A stretch of 34,415 bases of DNA from Bacteroidales bacterium (GTDB taxonomy: Bacteria; Bacteroidota; Bacteroidia; Bacteroidales; F082): positions 1-34,415 of the forward strand of contig JAGCFU010000012.1 of assembly GCA_017649945.1 (NCBI GenBank). Reading direction: 5' to 3'. Numbering within the stretch: position 1 is the stretch's first letter; the number at the start of each line of letters is the position of its first letter. Shown one piece after another: positions 1 to 8,471 of the stretch. A model generated the notes under the pieces. That model saw only the letters and a program-made list of their open reading frames with translations. It was not told the origin of the DNA and searched no databases. The position numbers were made by a program, and so were the translations under genes.

Positions 1-453
1 ATAAGGCTTGAAGTTATCAATATAATAATCAATCTCTTGATTATCAAGCGTTTCAAATGTCACTTTTGAAGTTACCGAGAATGTTTTTGTCTTCTCCTTT
101 GTATGAACTGTCACTCCAGTCACCACCTTATGAGCCTTGCCAGAAAGCAGATTCATCATACGAATCGCATCGTCACGGTCTTTCGGTTTGCCTAAAATTT
201 CATTTTCAACGATAACGACGGTGTCGGCAGTGATAACCATATAATTATCAGGCAGTTCAGCATCCTCAAAAGCCTTGGCCTTCTTCAGACTCAAAAACGG
301 CGCGACATCAATAGCCGGAAGCCTTTGAGGATAATTCTCATCGACTTCTTTTGTCAAAATGGTGAAATCTACGCCAATGCCCTTCAGAAGCTCTTGCCGG
401 CGAGGCGATTTCGACGCCAAAACGATATTATATTTCTTTAAATTATCTAACAT
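1..453 (-). CDS. maf: Maf family nucleoside triphosphate pyrophosphatase (3'-partial)
   Basis: Maf proteins hydrolyse dTTP, UTP or modified NTPs to the monophosphate in the cytoplasm, keeping odd nucleotides out of DNA and RNA. I translated 151 codons by hand from the minus strand. The protein starts MLDNLKKYNIVLASKSPRR, which contains the family signature SKSPRRQELL at about residues 14-23. A TADTVV motif with the catalytic Asp follows near residue 75. The C-terminal 40 or so residues lie beyond the window start. The ATG at 453 overlaps the UbiA stop by one base (TAATG), so it is probably translated by reinitiation as the fourth gene of the operon. The exact substrate class (dTTP/UTP or m7GTP type) cannot be told from this part. 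Confidence 0.93.
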   Translation of the reverse strand, partial: MLDNLKKYNIVLASKSPRRQELLKGIGVDFTILTKEVDENYPQRLPAIDVAPFLSLKKAKAFEDAELPDNYMVITADTVVIVENEILGKPKDRDDAIRMMNLLSGKAHKVVTGVTVHTKEKTKTFSVTSKVTFETLDNQEIDYYIDNFKPY

Positions 454-1388
454 TATTTTATACAAAACATCGATAAAACTCCAAGTAACATACTGATTTT
501 CAACCACATAGACTGAAGACGGAACTGTCTTTTAGTTCTAAGTGATTTATCAGTGATCAGAATAAGATTATTAATAATCACAATAAACGCGAATACCCAT
601 GATGCATAAAGCATGTAATACGTGATTTTAAACCCTAATCCATTGAAATAATCAGCCGCGATCCAGATCATGGCACATGTTACAAAACTCAGCACAATCA
701 CTATGATTTGAGCCGCTTTCATTCCCCAAACGATAGGAATCGTGCGGCAATGTGAGCGTCCGTCGCCTTTCACATCCTGCATATCTTTCACAATTTCGCG
801 AATCAAAGTCATAAGGAAGGCAAAAGCGATGTAAATCAGCACGAAACGAAGCGAAATCCGCATCAAAGGTTGCATTGTTATCAGCAAAAGCTCATGTTTC
901 GAGATATAAATCATTTCAAATAGCCACGGCACGAACACCGCAAAAGCCACTGATAATGAAACGATTATGTTGCCTATAACAAGTTTTTTCTTATATCTGC
1001 TTGAATAACTGTATAAAAGGCATGCCAAAAGTGCCATGCAAGCGAAAATTGTGATGAATTTGTTTCCCAAAGCCATGACACTGGCTGCCAAAGCACACGC
1101 TAAACCTATGATTGTCAATACTATATAAAACAAATTACATTGTTTTTCTGTAAAAACTTTTCCGACAATCTGTTTCTCTGGCTTGTTGATGGCATCAATT
1201 TCCATATCGAAAATATCGTTGATAACGTATCCGCCGGCCTGAATGAGCACCATAGAGATGACCAGAAGAGTAAACGCCGCCGAACTCTCCATCTGCATAA
1301 GACAACGGTGCACAAGGCACATCATCAGTGCAGTGATGATCAGATTCGGCCAACGCACGAGTTTGAAAAAAGTTCCGAATGTCTTCAT
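453..1388 (-). CDS. UbiA-family prenyltransferase, archaeal DGGGP-synthase-like
   Basis: This is an integral membrane prenyltransferase that moves an isoprenoid chain from its diphosphate to an acceptor. The protein has about eight or nine hydrophobic segments and both Mg-diphosphate motifs: NDIFDMEID at residues 57-65 and a REIVKDMQDVKGD block near residue 200. The form of the second motif resembles the (S)-2,3-di-O-geranylgeranylglyceryl phosphate synthase group more than UbiA or MenA, which is inference from motif shape only. I prefer the ATG at 1388 (311 residues), because it forms a TAATG overlap with the upstream HAD gene. A GTG two codons earlier (1394) is possible. It is third in the DUF2520-kdsC-ubiA-maf operon. 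The acceptor substrate is unknown. Confidence 0.88.
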   Translation of the reverse strand: MKTFGTFFKLVRWPNLIITALMMCLVHRCLMQMESSAAFTLLVISMVLIQAGGYVINDIFDMEIDAINKPEKQIVGKVFTEKQCNLFYIVLTIIGLACALAASVMALGNKFITIFACMALLACLLYSYSSRYKKKLVIGNIIVSLSVAFAVFVPWLFEMIYISKHELLLITMQPLMRISLRFVLIYIAFAFLMTLIREIVKDMQDVKGDGRSHCRTIPIVWGMKAAQIIVIVLSFVTCAMIWIAADYFNGLGFKITYYMLYASWVFAFIVIINNLILITDKSLRTKRQFRLQSMWLKISMLLGVLSMFCIK

Positions 1389-1912
1389 TACCACAAATGA
1401 TTTTCAAAATCCTTCATCCAGTTATCCTGAACTTTCAATACCTGCTCGATGATGTCGCGCACCGCACCTTTTCCGCCGTCTTTGTTGCTGATATACACGC
1501 TGATTTGCTTGATTTCTTCTGAGGCATCGGCAGGGCACACCGGCACACCAACCATCTGCATCACAGGATAGTCTGGCATATCGTCGCCCATGTAAACGAT
1601 CTGTTCCTTTTTGAGGTTTTTCTCTTTCATATATTCCTCTAACTTTATGATTTTGTTAGGGATATGTGTAAAAACGTCCTTCACTCCGAGCATTCTCATG
1701 CGCTGCGTCATCGAGTCGGCATAACCGCCTGAAATGACTGCTACGTTGTAACCGAGACGTACCGCAAGCTGCAACGCGAAACCGTCTTTGACGTTAGTTG
1801 CACGCAGACCTTCCCCATTAGGCATCATAATCACATCACCCTGCGTCATAACTCCATCATAATCAAAGATAAAGGTCGTCACATCTTTCAAAAGTTCTTT
1901 ATAATTTTTCAT
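1388..1912 (-). CDS. kdsC: KdsC-like HAD phosphatase (3-deoxy-D-manno-octulosonate 8-phosphate phosphatase type)
   Basis: A small HAD phosphatase without a cap domain, of the kind that removes phosphate from KDO 8-phosphate before KDO enters the LPS inner core. The nucleophile and acid/base motif DYDGV lies at about residues 17-21 and motif II (VISGG) follows. There is a Lys in the NKIIKLEEY stretch, and the C-terminal GDDMPDYPVM block binds Mg. The length, 174 residues, is usual for KdsC. I use the ATG at 1912; an in-frame TTG at 1930 would add six residues. It overlaps the upstream DUF2520 gene by 14 bp and shares a TAATG with the downstream prenyltransferase. Other small HAD phosphatases look alike, so the substrate is inferred. 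Confidence 0.85.
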   Translation of the reverse strand: MKNYKELLKDVTTFIFDYDGVMTQGDVIMMPNGEGLRATNVKDGFALQLAVRLGYNVAVISGGYADSMTQRMRMLGVKDVFTHIPNKIIKLEEYMKEKNLKKEQIVYMGDDMPDYPVMQMVGVPVCPADASEEIKQISVYISNKDGGKGAVRDIIEQVLKVQDNWMKDFENHLW

Positions 1913-2684
1913 TTTTCTGATATTTTTCAATGATATAATCTGTCAAAATCATGTAAATAGCGAGTTCATCCGGATTGTCGGCAAGCATTTTTTCGTGCTC
2001 CGCAATAGTTGCGAAATCGCCTCGGCGAGCCGGACCAGTGAGTGCTTTTTCAGGCGAAAGTTCAAACGATTTTTCAATCATCTCCATCACCAAGGGCTTC
2101 ATTATCTCCAAAGATAATCCATTGTCTTTCAACAATTTATCCCCAATACCAAGCATCACATTAGTGAAATTTGAAACATAAACCGCACTCAAATGAATAG
2201 CTTTTCGCTGCTTGTTGTCACATTCATAAACTTTCGACGAAAATAGCTCAGCAAACTCATGCAACTTAGCCAAATCTTCACTCGAATTGGCATATATTAA
2301 TAAAGGTATTTCGTCGAACAAAATCTCACGTTCTTTGCTAATCGTCTGCAACGGATAAAAAACGCCATAACGCATACTTTTGTTCAACAGCTCCGATGAC
2401 TTAGTTCCTGAAGTATGGACAACAAATCCCTTATAATCAACAAGATGCGATGCAACTTCTGAAATAGCGTCATCTTTAACAGCTATAATAGTCAAATCCG
2501 ATTCCAAGACTTTCCCGTAACTCGACACGACTTCGACATTCAAATCAGCACGTACTTTTTCAGCCTTTTCAGGATCTCTCACAAACACACAAAATGGCTC
2601 TATCTCTTTGCCCTTCAACAATTTACAAAGAGTATAAGCAACATTACCTGCTCCAACAATCGCTATTTTGCCAAATTGCAGCAT
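1899..2684 (-). CDS. Rossmann-fold and DUF2520 domain protein
   Basis: The N-terminal half is an NAD(P)-binding Rossmann fold of the F420-dependent NADP oxidoreductase/ProC type, with GAGNVA at about residues 11-16 and an HTSGT stretch near residue 90. The C-terminal half (about 130-255) is the helical DUF2520 domain, recognisable from the KAIHLSAVYVSNFTN and TGPARRGD stretches. The family is often annotated as a short-chain or ketopantoate-reductase-like protein, but its substrate is not known. It is the first gene of the four-gene minus-strand operon and is divergent from moxR across 139 bp. I saw no convincing TAnnTTTG element for it. Confidence 0.85.
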   Translation of the reverse strand: MLQFGKIAIVGAGNVAYTLCKLLKGKEIEPFCVFVRDPEKAEKVRADLNVEVVSSYGKVLESDLTIIAVKDDAISEVASHLVDYKGFVVHTSGTKSSELLNKSMRYGVFYPLQTISKEREILFDEIPLLIYANSSEDLAKLHEFAELFSSKVYECDNKQRKAIHLSAVYVSNFTNVMLGIGDKLLKDNGLSLEIMKPLVMEMIEKSFELSPEKALTGPARRGDFATIAEHEKMLADNPDELAIYMILTDYIIEKYQKNEKL

Positions 2685-2750
2685 AAATTTATTTCAAGCT
2701 ACGAAATTACAAAATTTTTCCGAACTATTAAAAACAAAATAAATTTTTCA

Positions 2751-2780
2751 TTGCAGATTGAAATTTTTGCAATATTTTTG
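2751..2780 (+). promoter_or_regulatory. Bacteroidota-type promoter of the moxR/bat operon
   Basis: The -7 box TATTTTTG (2773-2780) fits TAnnTTTG exactly. A TTG (2751-2753) lies 19 bp upstream as the -33 box. The predicted transcript would start near 2787, leaving a short AT-rich leader before the moxR ATG at 2824. This is the only good promoter I found for the eight-gene operon, whose genes then follow with overlaps or gaps of at most 21 bp. Confidence 0.6.
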
Positions 2781-2823
2781 CGTTTATATTGTTAATTAGA
2801 ATAAAATATAAAATCACAATAAT

Positions 2824-3816
2824 ATGATTGAGACAGACATTCGCGAACTTAACGAAAAAATTCAGAGAGAGAGTCAGTTTATCGACTTGATCAATATGGA
2901 AATGAGCAAGGTCATCGTGGGTCAGAAACACATGACAGAACGTTTGCTTATCGGTTTATTGTCAAACGGACACATCCTTTTGGAAGGTGTTCCCGGTTTG
3001 GCTAAGACATTGGCTATCAAAACATTGGCAAGCATCGTCGATGCCGACTTCAGCCGTATCCAGTTTACCCCTGACCTTCTGCCTGCCGACCTCGTAGGTA
3101 CAATGATTTACAGCCAGAAGACAGAGGAATTCATGGTGAAGAAAGGCCCTGTGTTCGCAAACTTCGTGTTGGCCGATGAGATCAACCGTTCTCCTGCGAA
3201 AGTGCAGAGTGCATTGCTTGAGGCTATGCAGGAGCATCAGGTGACAATCGGCGAGAGCACGTTCGCCTTGCCGGATCCGTTCCTCGTTATGGCAACCCAG
3301 AACCCTATCGAGCAGGAAGGTACATATCCGCTTCCGGAAGCTCAGGTCGACCGTTTCATGTTGAAAGTCGTCATCGACTACCCGAAAAAAGAAGAGGAAA
3401 AAGTCATTTTGCGTCAGAATATAAACAAGGAATATCCTGAAATTCACAAAGTTACGTCGACAAAAGACATCTTGAACGCGAGAAAAGTCTGTCGTGAGGT
3501 TTATCTCGATGAGAAGATTGAAAACTACATCACCGACATCGTCTTCGCCTCTCGTTATCCTGAGGAATTTAAATTGAAGAAGTTCGCCGGCATGATAAGC
3601 TATGGCGGCTCTCCGCGTGCCTCTATCAACCTCGCTTTGGCAGCAAAGGCTTACGCATTCATCAAACGCCGCGGCTACGTCATCCCTGAGGATGTGCGCG
3701 CCGTCGCTCCGGATGTGATGCGTCACCGTATCGGCCTGACATACGAAGCAGAAGCAGAAAATATCACAACAGAAGATATCATCAATGAGATTTTGAACAT
3801 AGTTGAGGTGCCGTGA
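2824..3816 (+). CDS. MoxR family AAA+ ATPase (bat operon)
   Basis: A cytoplasmic AAA+ ATPase of the MoxR class, thought to act as a chaperone that helps mature or insert metal ions into partner complexes carrying vWA domains. It has Walker A GVPGLAKT at residues 55-62, Walker B VLADEI at 115-120, sensor 1 ATQN at 157-160 and the family-typical EQEGTYPLPEAQVDRF that follows. The length, 330 residues, is normal. It is the first gene of the operon and is followed after 9 bp by the DUF58 gene, the usual MoxR partner. Its presence next to batA-batE is the normal arrangement in Bacteroidota. Confidence 0.95.
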   Translation: MIETDIRELNEKIQRESQFIDLINMEMSKVIVGQKHMTERLLIGLLSNGHILLEGVPGLAKTLAIKTLASIVDADFSRIQFTPDLLPADLVGTMIYSQKTEEFMVKKGPVFANFVLADEINRSPAKVQSALLEAMQEHQVTIGESTFALPDPFLVMATQNPIEQEGTYPLPEAQVDRFMLKVVIDYPKKEEEKVILRQNINKEYPEIHKVTSTKDILNARKVCREVYLDEKIENYITDIVFASRYPEEFKLKKFAGMISYGGSPRASINLALAAKAYAFIKRRGYVIPEDVRAVAPDVMRHRIGLTYEAEAENITTEDIINEILNIVEVP

Positions 3817-3825
3817 TTTTGAAAC

Positions 3826-4704
3826 ATGGAAGCAACAGAATTATTTAAGAAAGTCAGGAAAATCGAGATCAAGACGCGCGGACTGACCAACCACATCTTT
3901 TCCGGTCAGTACCACAGCGCTTTCAAAGGTCGAGGCATGACATTCAGCGAAGTGCGTGAATATCAGTATGGTGACGATATCCGCAACATCGACTGGAATG
4001 TCACGGCACGATTCCATAAGCCTTTTGTCAAGATTTTCGAGGAGGAACGCGAGATGACAGTGATGCTGCTCATCGACGTTTCAGGCTCCAACGACTTTGG
4101 CTCCGTTGACGCGACAAAACGTGACCTCACGGCGGAACTCGCGGCAGTGCTGGCATTCTCGGCGATACAGAACAACGACAAAGTCGGCGTGATATTCTTC
4201 AGCGACCAAATTGAGAAGTTCATACCGCCAAAGAAAGGATCCAGCCACATCCTGCGCATCATCCGCGAAATAGTGACGTTCACGCCTCAGCATCGTGGCA
4301 CCGACATCGGCGAAGGCTTGAAATTCCTGACGAGCGCGATAAAGAAACGCACCACGGCCTTCCTCATCTCCGACTTCGTGACAAACAAGTCATTTGAACA
4401 GGAAATGAGAATAGCAGCACGTAAACACGACCTTATCTCATTGAGAATCACCGACAAACGCGAACTCATCATACCTAAAATCGGCTTGGTGAAGTTCCGT
4501 GATAACGAGACTGACAAAGAAATCTGGGTAGACACCTCGACGAACGCGTGGAACCAGGCTTATCAGAAATATGTCCAGCATGCGACCACAACGCTCAACA
4601 AGACATTTACCAACAACGGCGTAGATAACACATTGATTTACACCGACGAAGACTATGTCAAGCCTCTTATGCAACTTTTTAAAAGAAGAGAATCGAGAAG
4701 ATGA
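3826..4704 (+). CDS. DUF58 / vWA-like domain protein
   Basis: The protein has the DUF58 signature at residues 34-66: FKGRGMTF, then REYQYGDDIRNIDWNVTAR. A vWA-like domain follows with an intact MIDAS metal motif, DVSGS at 84-88. There is no signal peptide or membrane segment, so it is probably cytosolic or bound to the membrane face of the Bat complex. DUF58 proteins are nearly always encoded beside a MoxR ATPase and are thought to be its client or adaptor. The stop overlaps the next start as ATGA (4701-4704), which suggests coupled translation. The function is inferred from context. Confidence 0.92.
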   Translation: MEATELFKKVRKIEIKTRGLTNHIFSGQYHSAFKGRGMTFSEVREYQYGDDIRNIDWNVTARFHKPFVKIFEEEREMTVMLLIDVSGSNDFGSVDATKRDLTAELAAVLAFSAIQNNDKVGVIFFSDQIEKFIPPKKGSSHILRIIREIVTFTPQHRGTDIGEGLKFLTSAIKKRTTAFLISDFVTNKSFEQEMRIAARKHDLISLRITDKRELIIPKIGLVKFRDNETDKEIWVDTSTNAWNQAYQKYVQHATTTLNKTFTNNGVDNTLIYTDEDYVKPLMQLFKRRESRR

Positions 4705-5675
4705 AGAAACTGTGTTTCATATTGTTGTTCAGCTTGATGTCGTTTCTCGGCATCCAATGCGATGCACAGGTCACTTTCCTCAGAGGAAGAACCGCCGTCG
4801 ACACCATTGTCGTTGGACAACCTTTTGATTATCAATTATCTTTGACTATTCCAAAAGACTATTTCGTCGAATGGAAGCAGTTTGATGACACCTTGAGCAA
4901 ATCCATCGATGTCATCAGCGCAGACGACGTCAAAACAACACCTATTAATAATAGTGACAACGTGATCATGACGCAAAACCTGAAGCTGACATCGTTCGAC
5001 ACAGGTTACGTCTACGTCCCGGAAATCGCCATTTCCTACAGCACGAGTCTGCAAGACAGCGTCCGTCACACGCTTTACACCGACGAAAAAGAGCTCTACG
5101 TTAAGACTGTAGCGGTCGACACAACTCAAGATTTCCGCCCCATCAAAGGTGTTATCCGACAAGGCATCACCGCAAAGGAAGTGTTTCCTTGGGCCGCGAT
5201 TATTATCATCGCCGCCGGAGTGGTTTATCTGATAATCTTCCTCAAGAAACGCTCGAAGAAAACCGAGAAAGTTGTTGAAGTCAAGAAGAAACCTGCAATT
5301 CCAGCCATCGTCACAGCTCGCGCAAAACTCGCCGAGATGAAAGACAACGAGCTCTGGAACAACCCAAGGACAAAGGATTATTACACCGACCTCACCGATA
5401 TCGCAAGAGAATATCTTGAAGGACAGTTTGAAATCGATGCTGTCGAGATGACTACTGACGAAATCATGAAGGCAGTTAACGAGTTGAATCTAAGCAACTT
5501 AACAAAGTCAAAACTGCAGGATACGCTTGTCACGGCAGATTTTGTAAAATTCGCAAAAGCCAACCCAACGGCGGAACAGAACAAGCAATCATTCAGCGAC
5601 ATCAATAATTTCGTCGAAGACAGCTACACTTATTTCCAGGAAGAGAAGAAAAAGAAAGAGGAGGAAATGAAATGA
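4701..5675 (+). CDS. BatD-like membrane protein of the bat operon (unnamed)
   Basis: A signal peptide (residues 1-22, cleavage likely after CDA before Gln) leads to a periplasmic beta-rich domain of about 135 residues. One transmembrane helix follows at about 161-181, then a positively charged cytosolic tail of about 140 residues with a helical YYTDLTDIAREYLEGQF stretch. This is the layout of a short BatD with one periplasmic domain, and the tail resembles the tail of BatD at 8472-10286. A gene of this type commonly sits between the DUF58 gene and batA in Bacteroidota. ATGA overlaps at both ends tie it to its neighbours. It may be a scaffold linking periplasmic and cytosolic parts of the complex; no enzymatic motif is visible. 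Confidence 0.82.
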   Translation: MKKLCFILLFSLMSFLGIQCDAQVTFLRGRTAVDTIVVGQPFDYQLSLTIPKDYFVEWKQFDDTLSKSIDVISADDVKTTPINNSDNVIMTQNLKLTSFDTGYVYVPEIAISYSTSLQDSVRHTLYTDEKELYVKTVAVDTTQDFRPIKGVIRQGITAKEVFPWAAIIIIAAGVVYLIIFLKKRSKKTEKVVEVKKKPAIPAIVTARAKLAEMKDNELWNNPRTKDYYTDLTDIAREYLEGQFEIDAVEMTTDEIMKAVNELNLSNLTKSKLQDTLVTADFVKFAKANPTAEQNKQSFSDINNFVEDSYTYFQEEKKKKEEEMK

Positions 5676-6670
5676 GTTCAATAGAATTTGCATCGACATA
5701 TTATCTTTATGGCCTGATAATCATACCGTTACTGATTGTTTGGTATATTTTTTCAGGGAGAAAGCAACAGGCTTACGTCAAATTCAGCGACACCGGTTTC
5801 TTCACTGGCATGCCAAAGAGTTGGAGAACATACGCCAGACATATACTTTTTGCAATCGAGATGTGTGTTTTAGCGTTGCTTATCATAGCTTTAGCGCGTC
5901 CGCAGAGCACCTCGAAAAATCAGAAAATCAACGTGGAAGGCATCGACATAGTGCTTACTATCGACTTGTCGAGCAGTATGCTTGCACAAGACCTCAAGCC
6001 TGACCGTTTGGAGGCTGCCAAAGATATCAGCGCCGACTTCGTAAAAGGCCGTCCTGAAGACCGCATGGGATTGGTCGTTTTTGCGAGCGAGACATTCACT
6101 CAAGTCCCTCTGACTACCGACCACGGCATGCTCCTCAACATGATGAAGGAAATGAAATGCGGCATGCTTGAAGACGGCACCGCCATCGGCGACGGTCTCG
6201 CCTCATCAGTAAGCCGCCTGAAAGACAGCGAAGCGATATCCAAAGTGGTGATTCTACTCACCGACGGTGACAACAACGCCGGTTCCATCGACCCTGCGAC
6301 TGCTGCTGAAATGGCAAAAATATTCGGCGTCAGAGTGTACACCATAGGCGTCGGAACACGAGGCACTGCACCGTATCCGGTGCAGACACCATTCGGAGGA
6401 ATACAGTACCAACAGATACCTGTTACTATCAACGAGCCATTGCTGCAACAAATTGCTGACGAGACAGGTGGAAAATATTTCCGTGCCACGTCAAACGAGA
6501 AGCTACAGCAGATATACGATGAAATCGACAAAATGGAACGCTCAAAGATTGAGATAAACGAGTTCACACGCGTCCACGAAGAATTTTTACCACTCGTTTT
6601 ATGGAGTTTGGCATTATTATTGTTGGGATTTATTTTGAAAAACACTATTTTTAAAACATTAACGGATTAG
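5672..6670 (+). CDS. batA: BatA, vWA-domain membrane protein
   Basis: BatA is part of the Bat (Bacteroides aerotolerance) complex. Two N-terminal transmembrane segments (about 10-27 and 57-75) come before a vWA domain with a complete MIDAS: DLSSS at 98-102, a Thr in the GTAIGDGL loop and an Asp in LLTDGDNN. A third hydrophobic segment closes the protein near 305-325. The length, 332 residues, matches the family. It overlaps the upstream gene by ATGA and is followed after 6 bp by its paralogue batB. The vWA domain probably mediates metal-dependent protein contacts; the substrate of the complex is unknown. Confidence 0.93.
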   Translation: MSSIEFASTYYLYGLIIIPLLIVWYIFSGRKQQAYVKFSDTGFFTGMPKSWRTYARHILFAIEMCVLALLIIALARPQSTSKNQKINVEGIDIVLTIDLSSSMLAQDLKPDRLEAAKDISADFVKGRPEDRMGLVVFASETFTQVPLTTDHGMLLNMMKEMKCGMLEDGTAIGDGLASSVSRLKDSEAISKVVILLTDGDNNAGSIDPATAAEMAKIFGVRVYTIGVGTRGTAPYPVQTPFGGIQYQQIPVTINEPLLQQIADETGGKYFRATSNEKLQQIYDEIDKMERSKIEINEFTRVHEEFLPLVLWSLALLLLGFILKNTIFKTLTD

Positions 6671-6676
6671 GATATA

Positions 6677-7741
6677 ATGGAGACTAACATTTTAAGATTT
6701 GAGAACCCTCAGTATCTGTACTGGCTGCTGATAATCCCAGTGCTGGTAGCAGTTTACGTCCTGATTCGTCTATGGAACAGAAAACAATTCGGACGTTTCG
6801 CCAACATCAAGCTGAGAGGCTATCTTATCCCGATGTTCTCATCGGCAAGAGCAAATACGAAATTCGTCTTATTCAATCTTATCATAGCCTTATTAATAAT
6901 AGGTGCGGCAAACCTGCAGTCGGGCTCAAAGATGGAGAAAGTGAAACGCGAAGGCATAGATTTGTTTCTCTGCGTCGACATCTCCAACTCAATGCACGCC
7001 GAAGACATCATGCCAAACCGTCTTGAGCGTTCTAAACAGGCTATCAACAAGCTGATTTCCAAGCTTCAAGGCGACAGAATAGGTATCGTCGTCTTTGCCG
7101 GAAACGCCTATGTACAGCTGCCTATAACCACCGACTATGCCGCAGCGAAGATGTTCCTTTCAACTGTCGACACCGACCTCATCCCTACTCAAGGCACTGA
7201 AGTCGGACGAGCTATCGAACTGGCTATCAAGAGTTTTGGAGAGACCGAACAAAGCAAAGCCATCATAATCATTTCAGATGGTGAAGACCACGAAAACGGT
7301 GACGCGGTGAAAGCAGCACAAAACGCAGCAAAAGCCGGCATCAAGGTGTATACTATCGGAATGGGACTCGACGAAGGCGCCCCTATCCCGGTATACAACA
7401 AATATGGTAAGAAAACAGGGTACAAAAAAGACAAAGAAGGCAACATCATCATCACAAAACTTGATGATAACATGTTGCGCCAGATCGCGGAAATCGGCGA
7501 CGGAATATATGTGAGAGCAAGCAACTCCAACGTCGGCCTCGATAAGATTTACGAAGATATCAACAAAGCGAAAAAATCAGAGATCGATGCTAAAGTGTTC
7601 ACCGATTACGACGATCAGTTCCAGTGGTTCGTAGGCGCAGCGATAATCTTACTGATATTTGAAATCCTTATCTCCTCAGGGAAAAAAGGATGGGAATCTA
7701 AATTCAAATTTTTTGAGCCGAAAAATGAAAACATTCAATAA
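6677..7741 (+). CDS. batB: BatB, vWA-domain membrane protein
   Basis: A paralogue of BatA with the same plan: transmembrane segments at about 13-31 and 62-79, a vWA domain with MIDAS DISNS at 101-105, TQGTEVGRAIEL and IISDGEDHENG, and a C-terminal membrane segment near 318-338. It is longer than BatA mostly through a charged insertion (YNKYGKKTGYKKDKEGN) in the second half of the vWA domain. The last 17 bases overlap batC. Together with BatA and the DUF58 protein it gives the operon three potential metal-binding vWA domains. Confidence 0.93.
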   Translation: METNILRFENPQYLYWLLIIPVLVAVYVLIRLWNRKQFGRFANIKLRGYLIPMFSSARANTKFVLFNLIIALLIIGAANLQSGSKMEKVKREGIDLFLCVDISNSMHAEDIMPNRLERSKQAINKLISKLQGDRIGIVVFAGNAYVQLPITTDYAAAKMFLSTVDTDLIPTQGTEVGRAIELAIKSFGETEQSKAIIIISDGEDHENGDAVKAAQNAAKAGIKVYTIGMGLDEGAPIPVYNKYGKKTGYKKDKEGNIIITKLDDNMLRQIAEIGDGIYVRASNSNVGLDKIYEDINKAKKSEIDAKVFTDYDDQFQWFVGAAIILLIFEILISSGKKGWESKFKFFEPKNENIQ

Positions 7742-8450
7742 AATAGGGATAACACTTCTGTTAACAGCCATCTGCGTTCTCGCAAACGCGCAGACGAAGG
7801 AGATTCGTCATGGCAACAGGAACTTCCGTAACGGCAACTATGCGGAAGCCGAGCAGGATTACAAGAATTCTCTTGACAAGAAATACAACGACAAGGCGCA
7901 ATTCAACCTTGGAGACACGTATTATCAACAGAAAAATTATGAGGAAGCATCGAGGAGTTTCCAGAGTGTAGCCGACAGAAATGTGCCTAAAAACCTTGAA
8001 GCCAACGCATTCTACAATCTCGGTAACAGCATGATGCAACAGCAGAAATATGCCGAAGCGTTCAATGCTTACAAAAACTGCCTGAAGATTAACCCTAACG
8101 ATGAAGATGCAAGATACAACCTTGAATATGCCCGTCAGAAACTGATTATGCAGCAACAACAGCAAAAGAATCAGGATAAGAAAGATAATAAGGATAATGA
8201 GGATAAGAAGGAGAATCAGGAGCAGCAGCAACAACAGCAAAATCAGAATCAGGAGGAACAACAGCAAGGTCAGCAACAGGAACAACAAGAGCAAGAACAG
8301 CAACAGCAGCAGCAACAGCAACAAATGTCGAAAGAAGATGCCGAAAGAATGCTGCAAGCTCTTGAAAATCAAGAGAAAGAGACAATGGACAAGATGAATG
8401 AGGCAAAGGCTGCCAAAATGCAGAAACGTAAAATTCAGAAAGATTGGTAA
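7725..8450 (+). CDS. batC: BatC, periplasmic TPR protein with long Gln-rich tail
   Basis: The ATG at 7725 begins a proper signal peptide (about 1-20, ANA before Gln), so I reject the TTG at 7659. Residues 25-140 form TPR repeats, for example GNYAEAEQDYKNSL, KNYEEASRSFQ and KYAEAFNAYKNCLKINPND. Residues 143-200 are almost entirely Gln with Asn, Lys and Glu, and a short charged helical end follows (241 residues in total). BatC is thought to be a periplasmic scaffold for the complex. It overlaps batB by 17 bp. The Gln tract is coded by mixed CAA/CAG runs and may vary in length between strains. Confidence 0.92.
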   Translation: MKTFNKIGITLLLTAICVLANAQTKEIRHGNRNFRNGNYAEAEQDYKNSLDKKYNDKAQFNLGDTYYQQKNYEEASRSFQSVADRNVPKNLEANAFYNLGNSMMQQQKYAEAFNAYKNCLKINPNDEDARYNLEYARQKLIMQQQQQKNQDKKDNKDNEDKKENQEQQQQQQNQNQEEQQQGQQQEQQEQEQQQQQQQQQMSKEDAERMLQALENQEKETMDKMNEAKAAKMQKRKIQKDW

Positions 8451-8471
8451 ATTGAAAATAAGGGATTATAA

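Noticed and set aside
2962..3726. Open frame of 254 codons on the minus strand
   Set aside because: It lies wholly opposite moxR, has no known motif, and its His/Val/Asp-rich content is the mirror of moxR codons.
7761..8372. Leu-rich open frame of 203 codons on the minus strand, looking like a membrane protein
   Set aside because: The long Leu runs are the antisense of the Gln tract of batC; no start context or homologous motif supports it.
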